Positions 11,767 to 22,088 of a stretch of DNA of 64,000 bases are shown in pieces. Position numbers and translations under genes: made by a program. Each line of letters begins with the position of its first letter. The first letter of the stretch is position 1. The notes under the pieces were generated by a model. That model did not search any database and had not been told where the DNA came from. It worked only from the letters and a program-made list of their open reading frames with translations. The stretch lies in assembly GCA_963082875.1 (NCBI GenBank), contig OY720097.1:2666001-2730000 (forward strand), read 5' to 3'. The DNA is from Corella eumyota (lineage: Eukaryota > Chordata > Ascidiacea > Phlebobranchia > Corellidae).

Positions 11767-14517
11767 ATGAAGTTGATTATCATCGTAGCATTATTTGCCG
11801 TGGCTTGTAAGTATAAGTTTTATACAAACATGTACTACTAGAAGTATGTAATGTACCCTTAGCTTATTTTGGAATAAGTATTTTGCTGCATGGCCTGAAT
11901 TACCTTAAACTATTTAAATTACAGTTAAATTAACCGCTGATATTTTAACAACATAAACAAATCTAACTTAACAATGCAATAGTTTAACAACCGTATAAAT
12001 TAAACTAACAAATGAATTTGTTAAAGATGCCAATGACAAAATCATTGGGGGCACAGAAATGAATCCTGGCGACCTTAAATCTATTGTCACCCTCAAAAGG
12101 TCAGGCGGTCAATTTTGTTCAGCAACTCTTATCAGCAACATGTGGTTGGTCTCAGCTGCTCATTGTCACTACAGGTAAGAAAATTAACGAATACTTCTAA
12201 TATAATACCCTTTAATTTGACCGAATTAATATTTGACCAAAAACCATGTGCACGAATACTACATTTACCGACAATAAAATTTTTTTGTTTAAATAAACTG
12301 TTATTTTATTAAAAATGTTTTATTTACTCCCTTAGCCTATAACCCTTTCTTGAAAAAAGGCACCTTAGTTTAAAAAAAATAGTTTATTTAAATTCTGTGA
12401 AAATGTCGTTTTTTGTTTAACATTAATGTACTTTATTTAACATTTAAAAAAAAGGTTTTCGAATATTTTGTTCTTAAAAACAGTCATGTTTCGCTTAGTG
12501 TGGTAGCGGTTTATAAAATCTCTTGAATAACTTGTACTTTACGGTACTCAGAAAAACCCTTCGTACTTAACGGTCGTAGCAAATTCTCTGCGATCTTGGC
12601 TAACTCTCTTTTTTGCGATCTAGGCTAACTCTCTTTCGTACCCTACGGCCCTCGCTAATTATTTCTTGTACTTTACGGTCCTACGTTTTTTCGAAAACCG
12701 TAAAAGTATAAATGATCTAAACTATTGAAATAACAAACTATTTTTACATGGGAATTATTGTTGAACAAACAAAAATAAATATGTACATACGTAGCGTGCA
12801 GCGCTAGCATATGACAACTTTCCCTTAGAGGGTCTTCAATTAAATAAATATTAAGACATCTTGTTTGTTTGTACTATGTTTACGTCACAGCTATAAATAG
12901 CTAAAGACAATAATTAAACAGTTTCTTTAATCGTGTACACAACACAACTTAGTAGACATATACATCATCCCTCATTTTAACTTAAATGCACAATAAACTT
13001 GACTGAGCAAAATTATATATTTAAACATTAGTTATTCAATTTAGAGCAAACCTTATTACTGTTCATGCTGGCGATTATGATTTGAGATTTACTGACGTCA
13101 CTGAACAATCCCAAACACCCAGAGAATGTATTCAACATCCAAGCTACAACTCAAGAACTTTACAACACGACATTATGTTGATTGAGTTGTCTGTATGAAA
13201 AAGTTAAAATTTTCTAAAAGTTTACGTATACGCTATCCGTTGAAAAAACTATTTTGTTGGTACTCTAGATGTAGAGAGGCCAGCTTCACAGCCAAAGCAT
13301 AGAGTGACATATGCTAACCCAACTCAGTATCGGATTGACTTTGACAGTTTTGAATACTATTGATTATTTTACCAAATAGATAATCTGCTAATCGGTTTCG
13401 GACACAGCAGAAGTTTGTATCGTTTAAAACCCTTTACTAAAGTGCGTTAGCGACATAATTAACATAGAATATTAATTCTTTTTTAAGCTATTAAACAATT
13501 AACTATACATCACATCGATTTGAACCAACTTTTTGCCTTGCTAAAGTTAATATACTATGTTTAATTATAAGGAAGCTAGTGTACTAACTATTAGAGTGAT
13601 ATTAAACTATTAATTTTAGACCGCTTTCACCCTGGATGACAATGTTCAAGCAGCTACCATCGTAGGAAGTGATCTTCTTACGACTGGCACACGATGCCAA
13701 GTTTGCGGATGGGGTAACACCGACACTTCAAGTAAGTGTTTATTAATTCTTACTTAAAATGTGAAACTAAATGTACTTAAAAAGAATAACGTAACGGTAA
13801 TTTTCCTAAATCGAGGAAAAATTTAAACTTAATGTACGACACTCAGTACCATTATCTATGTAGTCTATTACATTTCTTAAGCATTTGCCCAGAACAAATT
13901 TAACTTTAACTAAAATTTTATTTTATAGGCGCCAACTGGCCCAACAGACCACTCTGTGTAGACATAACTGTTATTGATAGAGATGTCTGCAACAGTGGAC
14001 CAGCCTACAACGGTGAAATTTTGGACGGTATGGTTTGTATTGGAGATATGGCTGGCGGTGTAGACTCCTGCCAGGTACAAATACAAAACAACTTCTTCAT
14101 GTTTTTCTAAAATCGTTTATGTTTAAGATGGGACCAACTTAGTTGCCTGTACTCCTTTAATATCTATAACCCACATATTAGTTTTTGGGCGTATAAATGG
14201 CGTTTTTTTAAGGGTGCTATAATGTTAAAGCGGCAGGGATCAAAAATACCTAATTTTTGGTCTCGTTGGCGTACCAACAATATAAACATAGGTTATTGAA
14301 AAAAATATTGTTTATATTTGCAACAGTAACACCTACTTTTTTCGTTATAAAGGGCGACTCCGGTGGACCAGTTTATTGTAACCACAGCGCTACTAACGAA
14401 GGAACCTTCGCTGCAGTAGTGTCCTGGGGATATGGCTGTGCAGTGGCAATGAAACCAGGCGTCTACAGCGAAGTTGCTTACTACCGAAACTGGATTCAAT
14501 CCAACACCGGTGTTTAA
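11767..14517 (+). CDS. Trypsin-like serine protease B
   Basis: Tandem paralogue of protease A, 252 residues, six exons: 11767-11806, 12027-12174, 13045-13192, 13620-13731, 13929-14074 and 14353-14517. The first three exons have exactly the same lengths as in gene A (40, 148 and 148 nt), and the fifth is 146 nt in both. The signal peptide [14 protein letters not shown] is followed by ANDK/IIGG activation. The triad is His59, Asp105 and Ser201. Asp195 sets trypsin-type specificity. Cysteines match gene A apart from local changes. Two AATAAA signals overlap at 14542-14552. Intron 2 carries an odd repeat block (12531-12710) and intron 3 a SINE 3' fragment. Expected to be secreted, probably co-expressed with A from a matching TATA promoter. 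Confidence 0.92.
12455..12710. repeat. Internally repeated block in intron 2 of trypsin B
   Basis: CTTGTACTTTACGGT occurs at 12531-12545 and again at 12665-12679. Two near-identical units beginning TGCGATCT start at 12589 and 12614. GGTTTTCGA near 12455 is inverted as TCGAAAACC near 12692. The block is richer in G+C than its surroundings. It may be a small non-autonomous element, but no clear target duplication was found. Confidence 0.45.
13262..13400 (-). repeat. SINE 3' fragment
   Basis: Begins with the reverse of the SINE tail (TCTAGATGTAGAGAGGCC), then AAGCATAGAGTGACAT and the decayed CCAACTCAGTATC segment. The tRNA-like head is missing. Confidence 0.55.
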
Positions 14518-15545
14518 AACACTAATCCAAAATGTGGTTAAAATAAAATAAACCGCTGATGTACCAAACACTTGGTTTTATGTTAGGTTTCAGAAAAACG
14601 ATGTTTTAGGTAATAGTGTAAGGTGGACTGCAACTAATCATACGTCATGGTACCAGTTGGTTTAAAAGTAAATATATTGCAATAAATACAGTATATATAG
14701 GTTTAAATCAATTAAGAAAAGCAGAAATATTTGCTTGATATAACGAGGCTTAATATAACAAACAACTCGATATAACAAACAACATAGGATTTTATGTTAA
14801 AAGACTACGTAGAATTGGATTTTATAAGACCGATATGATCGTGCATCCTGGCAACTGTCTCGGTTAACGTAGCAAACGCTACCAGCGTGAATTTTACATA
14901 CAAATATAAAGGTTTTGGGTGATAACATCCTGAAAAATCAAAAATTTAAGCGTGATAACATCCTGAAAAATCAAAAATTTAAGCTAGAAATTTTTTAATT
15001 AGTAAATATTCACTAAAAAAATTCTTAGTAAGAAATAAATTAATTTTAAAAAAATTTCTGCAAGGCATTCAGCAGCTTACCTTACCTAACTTTATAAATT
15101 TAACCTGTTTTTTTCTAAGTTTTATTTTGTTGTAAGCAAATTTTTTTGTTTTAAAGTCACAGTTTAATATTTACATTTTGCAAAGCAAAATCAACATTTT
15201 AAATAAAATATATTAATGTTTTAAATACTAAAAATTTTTGCATTTAGGTAACTAAAAACAGTAGGAAGGCAATTTAAAAACAAGATAAGTGGTAAAAATG
15301 TTAGCTCATTTGATATAGTGTTAAAATAAATTATTAACTGACTCAAAAAAAAAAAATTTGATATTATAAAAATAAATCTCATTTGTTTAAAATCATTTTA
15401 ACATAACATTAAATAATAACAAAAAGCAATGGTGTACGCAAAGTGAAATAGTATATAGGCAAGTTGGTAAAAAATATATTTGTGTATCGTCATGATTTAA
15501 AGCATAGGCAAGTTTGTGATAAATAGATTGAAGTAATGTTGTGAT
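14518..15545. other. Convergent intergenic region, trypsin B to HGD
   Basis: Contains the polyadenylation signals of trypsin B, short ATATAACAAACAAC repeats around 14750-14785, and a perfect 33-bp tandem duplication at 14919-14984. The rest is featureless AT-rich sequence that would hold the HGD 3' end. Confidence 0.5.
14919..14984. repeat. Perfect 33-bp tandem duplication
   Basis: Two identical 33-bp units (14919-14951 and 14952-14984), each starting GTGATAACATCCTG. The perfect identity indicates a recent event. Confidence 0.9.
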
Positions 15546-15550
15546 TTATT
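15545..15550 (-). terminator. AATAAA overlapping the HGD stop codon
   Basis: The minus strand reads GAATAAATC, so the TAA stop is inside a canonical AATAAA. If it is used, the 3' UTR would be only about 10-30 nt. Confidence 0.4.
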
Positions 15551-16844
15551 CTGGGCCAGTGAAATTAGACTTCAACCCTTGCCAACATTCTGCGTAGTCT
15601 TCATCAATTCCATTCGTATTTCCCCACTTAGTAAGAGACATACTCATGGAGCTTTCAAACATAAAAGCCTGGCTTCCTTTTCCAATAAACTCTGGCTTCA
15701 GTTCCGCTTTGCTAGCACCCTCAAAACACTTGGCGTCAGGCCCGTGAGGAGTCATCATACTATGTAAGGTTGAACTCCCGGGTTGTGACCCAACTTTTGC
15801 TTCATATGAGCCCTTGATAACTCCCATAAACTCACTCATGCAATTTCTGTGGTAATAAGGAGGTCGGAATGTGTTTTCATGGACCGACCATCTGGGAGGA
15901 AAAATAACAAAGTCAGCCAATGCAACACCAGGCGCGTTAGTCTTAGCTGTCAGCACAGTGAAGATTGAAGGATCAGGGTGATCATATTTAACAGCATTAA
16001 TGACCATGAAGTTATCCAAATCATATTTGTATGGGGCATAATTACCATGCCAGGCTACGACATCAAAGGGTGTATGATCCTGTTGCGCAACAAACATCTT
16101 ATTCTGATACTTTGAGATAATCTCAAACTTTTCTTGTGAGTTTTGATATTTTGCAACAGGAGTTAGAAAATCTCTTGGGTTTGCAAGACCATTTGCACCA
16201 ATTGGACCCAGATCAGGTAGCTCGAATCTTGCCCCAAATGTCTCCAGTATAAAACCTCTACTCGGCTCAGTTATGTTAACACTAAACCTCATTCCTTGCT
16301 GAACAACACATATCTCATTGACCTTTACTTCCATTTCTCCGAATTCAGTTGTAATTTTTAAATCTCCAGTTTGAGGAACAATCAGCAAATGACCATCAGC
16401 ATCGTAAAAAGCTCTTTGTTCCATGCTTTTGTTGCAAGAATAAACAACAATTGAAAGTCCACTGCGAGCTTGGACATTACCAGCTCCACATAGAGTTGAT
16501 AACCCATCAACAAAGTCGACTTTGTCCTTCGGAAAATCAGAGGGTTTCCATCGCAGTTGGTTTGGATTCACAACATCATAATCTCCAGTGACTCCGCCCG
16601 TTTTCGTGTTTTGTATGTAGGGCTGAAATAGCCGGTGCTTTGCAGATGGAATTTTTCTGTACAACCAACTTCGGACGTTTGTTGTTCTAGGGCAAGTAAA
16701 GGCAGAACCTGAGAGTTGCTCAGCATACAAACCATAGGGACAAACTTGTGGACTATTTTGTCCTTTTGGCAGTGAGTCTGGGCATCTTGGGTCTTCTGAG
16801 CTAAACTCATTTCCAAATCCACTCATATATTTTAACTGAGCCAT
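15546..16844 (-). CDS. HGD: Homogentisate 1,2-dioxygenase
   Basis: Non-heme iron dioxygenase that opens the homogentisate ring to maleylacetoacetate in tyrosine catabolism. It is 432 residues, close to the 445 of the human enzyme, in one uninterrupted exon. I start at ATG 16844 ([14 protein letters not shown]); the open frame extends four codons further but only from a TTG. By alignment with the human enzyme the iron ligands are His332 and Glu338 ([10 protein letters not shown]) and His367 (TPHGPDA), with catalytic His289 (AWHGN). All are intact, so the gene looks functional despite having no introns, whereas the vertebrate gene is interrupted many times. An AATAAA overlaps the stop codon. 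A palindromic HNF1-like sequence lies about 270 bp upstream. Confidence 0.95.
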   Translation of the reverse strand: MAQLKYMSGFGNEFSSEDPRCPDSLPKGQNSPQVCPYGLYAEQLSGSAFTCPRTTNVRSWLYRKIPSAKHRLFQPYIQNTKTGGVTGDYDVVNPNQLRWKPSDFPKDKVDFVDGLSTLCGAGNVQARSGLSIVVYSCNKSMEQRAFYDADGHLLIVPQTGDLKITTEFGEMEVKVNEICVVQQGMRFSVNITEPSRGFILETFGARFELPDLGPIGANGLANPRDFLTPVAKYQNSQEKFEIISKYQNKMFVAQQDHTPFDVVAWHGNYAPYKYDLDNFMVINAVKYDHPDPSIFTVLTAKTNAPGVALADFVIFPPRWSVHENTFRPPYYHRNCMSEFMGVIKGSYEAKVGSQPGSSTLHSMMTPHGPDAKCFEGASKAELKPEFIGKGSQAFMFESSMSMSLTKWGNTNGIDEDYAECWQGLKSNFTGPE

Positions 16845-18776
16845 TTTAGCGCTCAAAATAAAAGTCTAATTCTATATCAAAATAAATATAAGAGCTTCAC
16901 ATTTTGTTATAAATGTTTGTTAATCTCAGCCTACGTAATAATGATCTCTTGTTAAATAGCATCATTACCTCTCGGTGCATCATTTGCAACGTAACCTCGC
17001 ACGTTTATTGCAAAATTCGCAACAAATAGCAAGTTATGACCTAACAATCGTCCACGCGTGACTCTGTTATGAACAACAATGGCGTCGCGGATTTACGCCA
17101 CCACGACGACAAATCAATTTAATAATTAAATCTGTTAAGGTTATATAGAAGCATTTTATTATTTCTTTTAATATTTATTTTAGAGTTTTTATACAAACTA
17201 CTTTGGTTCTAAAAACGATCTGGCAGTGCAGGGTATTGGCTTGTACAGTTAATGGGTTTAAAATCGCGTCCAGGTAAAGTTTACGTTGATTAAGGTTGTC
17301 CAACGTTAGATAACAATATATTCAAGATTTTGTAGTTTCGATATTTGTTGTCCATCTGGCAATTTAGTTTTTATTTTACTTCACTATATTTTTTACTGAA
17401 ATAACAACGCTAGAGCTACCCAAAACGTGCTAACATAACAGTACATATTTACAAACTAAATAAAAAGTTTTTTTTAAGGTTACTACCAGTAAAATATTTC
17501 ATTAAATAAAACAAGTAGTCTAAAAAAACTAACTAAACTACTATAGCACAAACTAACATATTAATTTCTCTATTAGAAAAAAAAAATTTAAGTGACCTGT
17601 ATATTTTGAAATACACATTTTAAAAGGTGTTGACTAGAAAGAACGAAACAACAACGATGTTGTATGATAATAATACACATAATTATACAGACATGTGAAA
17701 TATGGTGAGTATAATAACAATCCTTTGAAAATTGCATCTTATAACAATATATATGGCAAATAGATATACAATGTTTAGTAGTATAAGTTATATAATAAGC
17801 AGTGGGTACAATATAAGTAATACAACAAATAAAAGATTTCAGTAGCATTAAAATTAACTTAACAAGCGTAAACTTCATAAAATCAATAGTGGTACCAGAT
17901 TTTCAGAAAGCTTGCTAAAAAAAGGTTATTTAAATTATATTACTAAAGTGTTTGAAAAGAAATTTTAAACCTCATTTTAATTTTAAACAACAACAAAAAG
18001 GAAACTTGAGTTAAACTTGAAAACACTACACAACAATTTACCCTAGGTTTAATAGTGTTACAAATAAAATAAAGGGATATTACGAAAACTAAAAACAATT
18101 TAAAAAAAAAAAATTTAGCAAATTTATTGTATTTAAACTAATAAAATTTAATTCAGATAATTTTGGTCTTAGTTTTTTTGGATTGTGCTTAAACAAACAA
18201 AGTTTTAGAGGTATTTAAACAATTGCTAATTTAACGAAACTACACAAAATAAATGTTATCAAGAATAAATTTGGATTGAAAATTATAAACTTTTGTTTTA
18301 CTTAGATTACTATAATGTTAATTTATTTATAAGAAAATTTTTACAATATTACGATTAATAATATGACAATTACAAGAAAAAAAACGAGTAAAGATTACCT
18401 AACATATTTATTTTTTTGGATGCTTTAAAATCTTATGATTTTAATGCATATTTTATAATAAATGGGCTTCAGACAAAGTTTTGAACATAACTGCTTTGAA
18501 CATTTAAAGTGAATTTTGTTTTTCAACCAAATATTGCACTTTTAATAATAAGAAATTTAGAATGTTGCAAGTACTAATTAAACAAATATAATGTAAATTG
18601 TACAAGTAACAGTAAACAATAATGAATTAAGTTATTTAAAAACATAAAACGCAAATAATCATTTTTAGAAATAAGTTTTAAATCAATTTGGCCGAAATGT
18701 TACTTTTGATTCAGCAGTATTTTTTAAATTGTTCTATTTAACAGGTTTACCTACTTATAAGTTGGTTCACTCTGTG
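16845..18776. other. HGD upstream region and ASAP 3' UTR
   Basis: A 1.9-kb stretch between two minus-strand genes. The part at 16920-17110 is richer in G+C and probably promoter-proximal for HGD. From 17450 to 18770 the sequence is AT-rich with several minus-strand AATAAA signals, fitting the 3' end of ASAP. No further gene was seen. Confidence 0.5.
17118..17130. promoter_or_regulatory. HNF1-like palindrome upstream of HGD
   Basis: TTTAATAATTAAA is a perfect palindrome around its centre and matches 11 of 13 positions of the HNF1 consensus GTTAATNATTAAC. HGD is a hepatic-type enzyme, so the factor would fit. In DNA this AT-rich a chance match is likely. Confidence 0.25.
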
Positions 18777-21680
18777 TTATTCGGTTAATATGTGAACAAA
18801 GCTAACTGGAAAAACACCAGACCTGTGAGGTTGGTGTTCAATATGACCGGCCCACCATTCTTGGTCCTCAACCCCCGTTACGATAATTATCTCGTTTTCA
18901 ACAAACGTCAATTCATCTTGATTGTCCGCATCACAATCGTAAATTGCCCTAACACGTTTTGTGCGTGGCGGAGGAGGTATCGGTGGTGGAGGGGCCCCTG
19001 CCCTATCTTGTGACGGTATCGGTGGTGGGGGAGCCCCTCTAGGAAGTGGGGCTGGACCTGGGTTTCGGGGTTGGGCAACAGGAGGTGAAGGATTGTAAGG
19101 GACAGGTGCTGCAGTTCTTGTTAGAGAGCGTGATTTTAAGTTGTTGTTTTCCTGTGGTTGTTGCTGTGAGATTAAGCCCTTTGATGGGAGAGCTGGAGCT
19201 GAAGGTTTTGCTGGGATAGTTGGTAGTACTTTTACACCTTGATGTTGTTTCATTGGCAAGTCTGGCTTAGCTGGTAGAGCTGGCGGAATATTTCTAGTAT
19301 CGCTTAATCGGCGATGATCAGCAACACTTGTTGCCAGGGCAACAGTTTGACTACGGTTTCGAGTTATTCCTTTGTGAGGTGGCACAGCAGGGGCATTTCT
19401 AGGGGGCGGGGCCGGGGCAATTGGGTCAACCGATTTTCTTGGTCGTTCTTTAAATGATTGGGGTCTTAATCTTGACGTCTCAGGGGTATTGACCTTCATC
19501 GGACTTGCTAACCCCGGTATGTTTAAAGTTGATCCCATTTTGTCTTCCGATTCATCTTCACTAAAGTCTTCTTCGTCAACCGCCGTCAAGTTCCAGTCAA
19601 TATCAATATGAACAATCTGCCGAAAGTTTCCAGCATTAGCTTGCTCAAGTAACTCTATACAACCAGCATGGTTCAATCTTTTTGCAATGGCAAGTGGTGT
19701 TTCACCATCCTTATTCTCAATTGTTGTATTTGCTTTACTTCTGAGTAGCAATTTCATGCACTCTGTGTGATTATCAAGACTGCAAATATGTAACGCAGTG
19801 TTACCATTATTCGTTTGTGAATTCAATCCAGAACTTGCATTTTGTGCCATGAAATCGACCAAAGGCAACACAGATAAAATTCCATTGTCGGTTTCCATGG
19901 ATGCCGTAACATGAAATGCAGTTTCACCATTTTGATATCCTGGTAATGGTGCAGATAGATTTGCCTTTTCTGCATAAAGTTGAAGCAATGATATTATATC
20001 ACAAGACCGAATTGCTTGGCCTAGTTCATCGGCTAACGCAGCCTGATCACCTTGGCAAGTGTGTACAGCATAGGAATGTGAGATATATTTGCTGCGAATA
20101 AAAGACTTTCGTTCTTCCATATCACTTTGTCGATTCGGTTTTAGAGTTGGCTCTAATTTATCTTCCATTATTTCATTAAAACTATCATTTCCCATTGTGC
20201 GTGCAAGTAAGAGTTCTGAAGTGCCTAGTTCATCTAAAGTGATTGATTGTATCCTTGAAACATGGACCCCCATATCACGATGGATCCCACTACATTCAAT
20301 GCAAAGTAAAACTCCTAAATTAGTTGACAACCAAGTTGGATCAGGCGTGTTGCAATCACAACATCGTTCATTACCTGGCAAAGTTTTGACTTCAGCAATG
20401 ATGGATTTTGTGAGTTCTTTGAGACCAGAATTTTGCTCCGATTTTCCCTTTCCCGAATCATCGCCGAAGACTCGATTTAAAGCATCTTCTTTGCTGTTTG
20501 TGATAACAGATACCCAAGCAATCGCATCGTTTTCATCCTCTGCCATAAACCGATAAGTCCTGTTGTGTGAGACCAGATCAAATTGCTTTTTATCGTCAGA
20601 TAACAACTTAAGTTGGCTTGTTAAAAGATTAAGTTTAACAGGAATTTTACTGGCGTTGTTATGAGACATTGTAAGAAAACCATCAGTGACTACACATTTA
20701 CGTTTTTGCCATGCTTTACGTAAGCCCTCACTCTTTTTATACAAAAATCCAGACTTCTCGTTGCCTAATTCCTTATTACCTTGTAGTTGATGCAAATTGT
20801 AAATATTTACCGTGTTTTTTCCAGTTGAGCTATCGTTGTCATTCACAGATGATTTTAAAAGATTCCGTAGCTCTACCAATTGCCTTCTTTCCTCATCTTG
20901 TGATTGTCGAATTGAATGTAAGTTTCCAGTAAGTTGGTTAGCATATTCTCGAAACTGTTCGATAACCTTTAAACCATCGCAAAAATAAGTATTCTGCGCA
21001 TGATAAAACTCAACCAAATGTTGCAAAAACTCGACTCCTTTTTTGGTCTTAATTTCATTTGCTTTGATCAGATATTCACACATCTGTAACTGAAACATTC
21101 TTCTTTCTTTCTCCATAACATCCGCAATTTCAGCTCCCGTGATCTCGGATCTAATCATTCCCGCATCCTTTGCTAATTGTCTTTTTTCTCTCTCGACTTG
21201 TTTTACCTTAGTATCATAGTCCTTCCATGATTTATCAAAGGGTCGTTTCATATCACCCTTGCTTCCCTTAAGGTCTCCTTTCAAGAGTGAATCGAGGGGA
21301 AACATAATCACGTTATTAATATTGGATACAATCTTTTTTAACAACGAACTAAGCTCTTTGGAAAACACTGAGAGCTTAAGAAATGCTGTTCCAATATCGG
21401 GCTCTGATTCTTTTACATTTAACAGAGCTCCACTCCCTAGTTTCTCAAGGTTTTCATTAAACAAATTCTCTTGGTTTAAATGTGCCTGCCCTGAGTTAAA
21501 CATCGCTTTTGTCGCATTTTTCATTTTCTTTAGAGCCGATCGATCCTGATCTAGACTCTCTTCTAACGCCGCAATTGTGGATCGACATAACATCATATTT
21601 GAAGTAAAATTTGAAGTCGTCGGTGAATTGATATCCTCCTTGGCCTCGGCCAAAAACGAAATCACAGAAATTTGAGCCAT
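18777..21680 (-). CDS. ASAP: ASAP-family Arf GTPase-activating protein
   Basis: 967 residues in one uninterrupted exon, starting at ATG 21680 (MAQISVISF). Domains in order: an N-terminal BAR coiled-coil region (about 1-290); a PH domain (about 305-395, GFLYKKSEGLRKAWQKRKC); an ArfGAP zinc finger (about 430-545) with C-x2-C-x16-C-x2-C and the catalytic arginine in GIHRDMG; ankyrin repeats (about 575-685); a proline-rich tract (about 725-905) with PPPPIP clusters; and a C-terminal SH3 domain (about 909-967, ALYDC-like AIYDCDADNQDELTF). This order is diagnostic for ASAP1/2/3, which stimulate GTP hydrolysis on Arf1 and Arf5 at membranes and focal adhesions. Which vertebrate paralogue it matches cannot be told; it is probably the single pre-duplication gene. 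The lack of introns is striking because vertebrate ASAP genes have about 30 exons. Confidence 0.95.
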   Translation of the reverse strand: MAQISVISFLAEAKEDINSPTTSNFTSNMMLCRSTIAALEESLDQDRSALKKMKNATKAMFNSGQAHLNQENLFNENLEKLGSGALLNVKESEPDIGTAFLKLSVFSKELSSLLKKIVSNINNVIMFPLDSLLKGDLKGSKGDMKRPFDKSWKDYDTKVKQVEREKRQLAKDAGMIRSEITGAEIADVMEKERRMFQLQMCEYLIKANEIKTKKGVEFLQHLVEFYHAQNTYFCDGLKVIEQFREYANQLTGNLHSIRQSQDEERRQLVELRNLLKSSVNDNDSSTGKNTVNIYNLHQLQGNKELGNEKSGFLYKKSEGLRKAWQKRKCVVTDGFLTMSHNNASKIPVKLNLLTSQLKLLSDDKKQFDLVSHNRTYRFMAEDENDAIAWVSVITNSKEDALNRVFGDDSGKGKSEQNSGLKELTKSIIAEVKTLPGNERCCDCNTPDPTWLSTNLGVLLCIECSGIHRDMGVHVSRIQSITLDELGTSELLLARTMGNDSFNEIMEDKLEPTLKPNRQSDMEERKSFIRSKYISHSYAVHTCQGDQAALADELGQAIRSCDIISLLQLYAEKANLSAPLPGYQNGETAFHVTASMETDNGILSVLPLVDFMAQNASSGLNSQTNNGNTALHICSLDNHTECMKLLLRSKANTTIENKDGETPLAIAKRLNHAGCIELLEQANAGNFRQIVHIDIDWNLTAVDEEDFSEDESEDKMGSTLNIPGLASPMKVNTPETSRLRPQSFKERPRKSVDPIAPAPPPRNAPAVPPHKGITRNRSQTVALATSVADHRRLSDTRNIPPALPAKPDLPMKQHQGVKVLPTIPAKPSAPALPSKGLISQQQPQENNNLKSRSLTRTAAPVPYNPSPPVAQPRNPGPAPLPRGAPPPPIPSQDRAGAPPPPIPPPPRTKRVRAIYDCDADNQDELTFVENEIIIVTGVEDQEWWAGHIEHQPHRSGVFPVSFVHILTE

Positions 21681-22088
21681 TTTTGCAATTATTCTATTTC
21701 AGTTCATTTATTCTAGTGCCCTATATCCTAAACCTAATTTGTCCTAAACAAAGAAATGAATGTTATTATTGAGCCTAAGCACCAGTTAAAATGAAGAAAT
21801 AGTTAAACCAAAGAAGTTAACATTAAAAAAGGCATTAATCATTAAAAGTAACAAGTTGTACATTAAGGCAGTGAGCTTTAAAATGCAGATTAAAACAAAT
21901 TGAAAAGGTTTTAATGTACTAAAGAGTTTGCAAAACACAATTAACAATACTTAAGCCTAGATTTAAAACATGACTAACAGGCTTCAATCTAAGCAAACTA
22001 AACCATACAAAAGTTTAAAAAATTGCCAAGTAAACATCACACAAAAGTTTTCATTTTCAATAGATAGCAAAAAAGTTTTTCTAAGTGT
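21681..22088. other. CSTF2-ASAP intergenic gap
   Basis: Only 408 bp separate the CSTF2 stop from the ASAP start on the same strand. The gap must hold the CSTF2 3' UTR and the ASAP leader. A short upstream frame (ATG AAC TGA) and AG acceptor-like sites precede the ASAP ATG on the minus strand. This is tight, but longer than the near-zero gaps typical of trans-spliced tunicate operons. Confidence 0.5.

Noticed and set aside
14735-14785. ATATAACAAACAAC repeats as a transposon end
   Set aside because: Only two to three short imperfect copies, no inverted partner and no target duplication.
15579-15767. Plus-strand frame opposite HGD
   Set aside because: Shadow of the conserved HGD coding sequence.
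17072-17125. Short plus-strand frame MASRIYATTTT upstream of HGD
   Set aside because: Sixteen codons only, in a G+C-richer promoter-like stretch; no evidence for translation.
20089-20556. 155-codon plus-strand frame opposite ASAP
   Set aside because: Antisense shadow of the ArfGAP/PH coding region.
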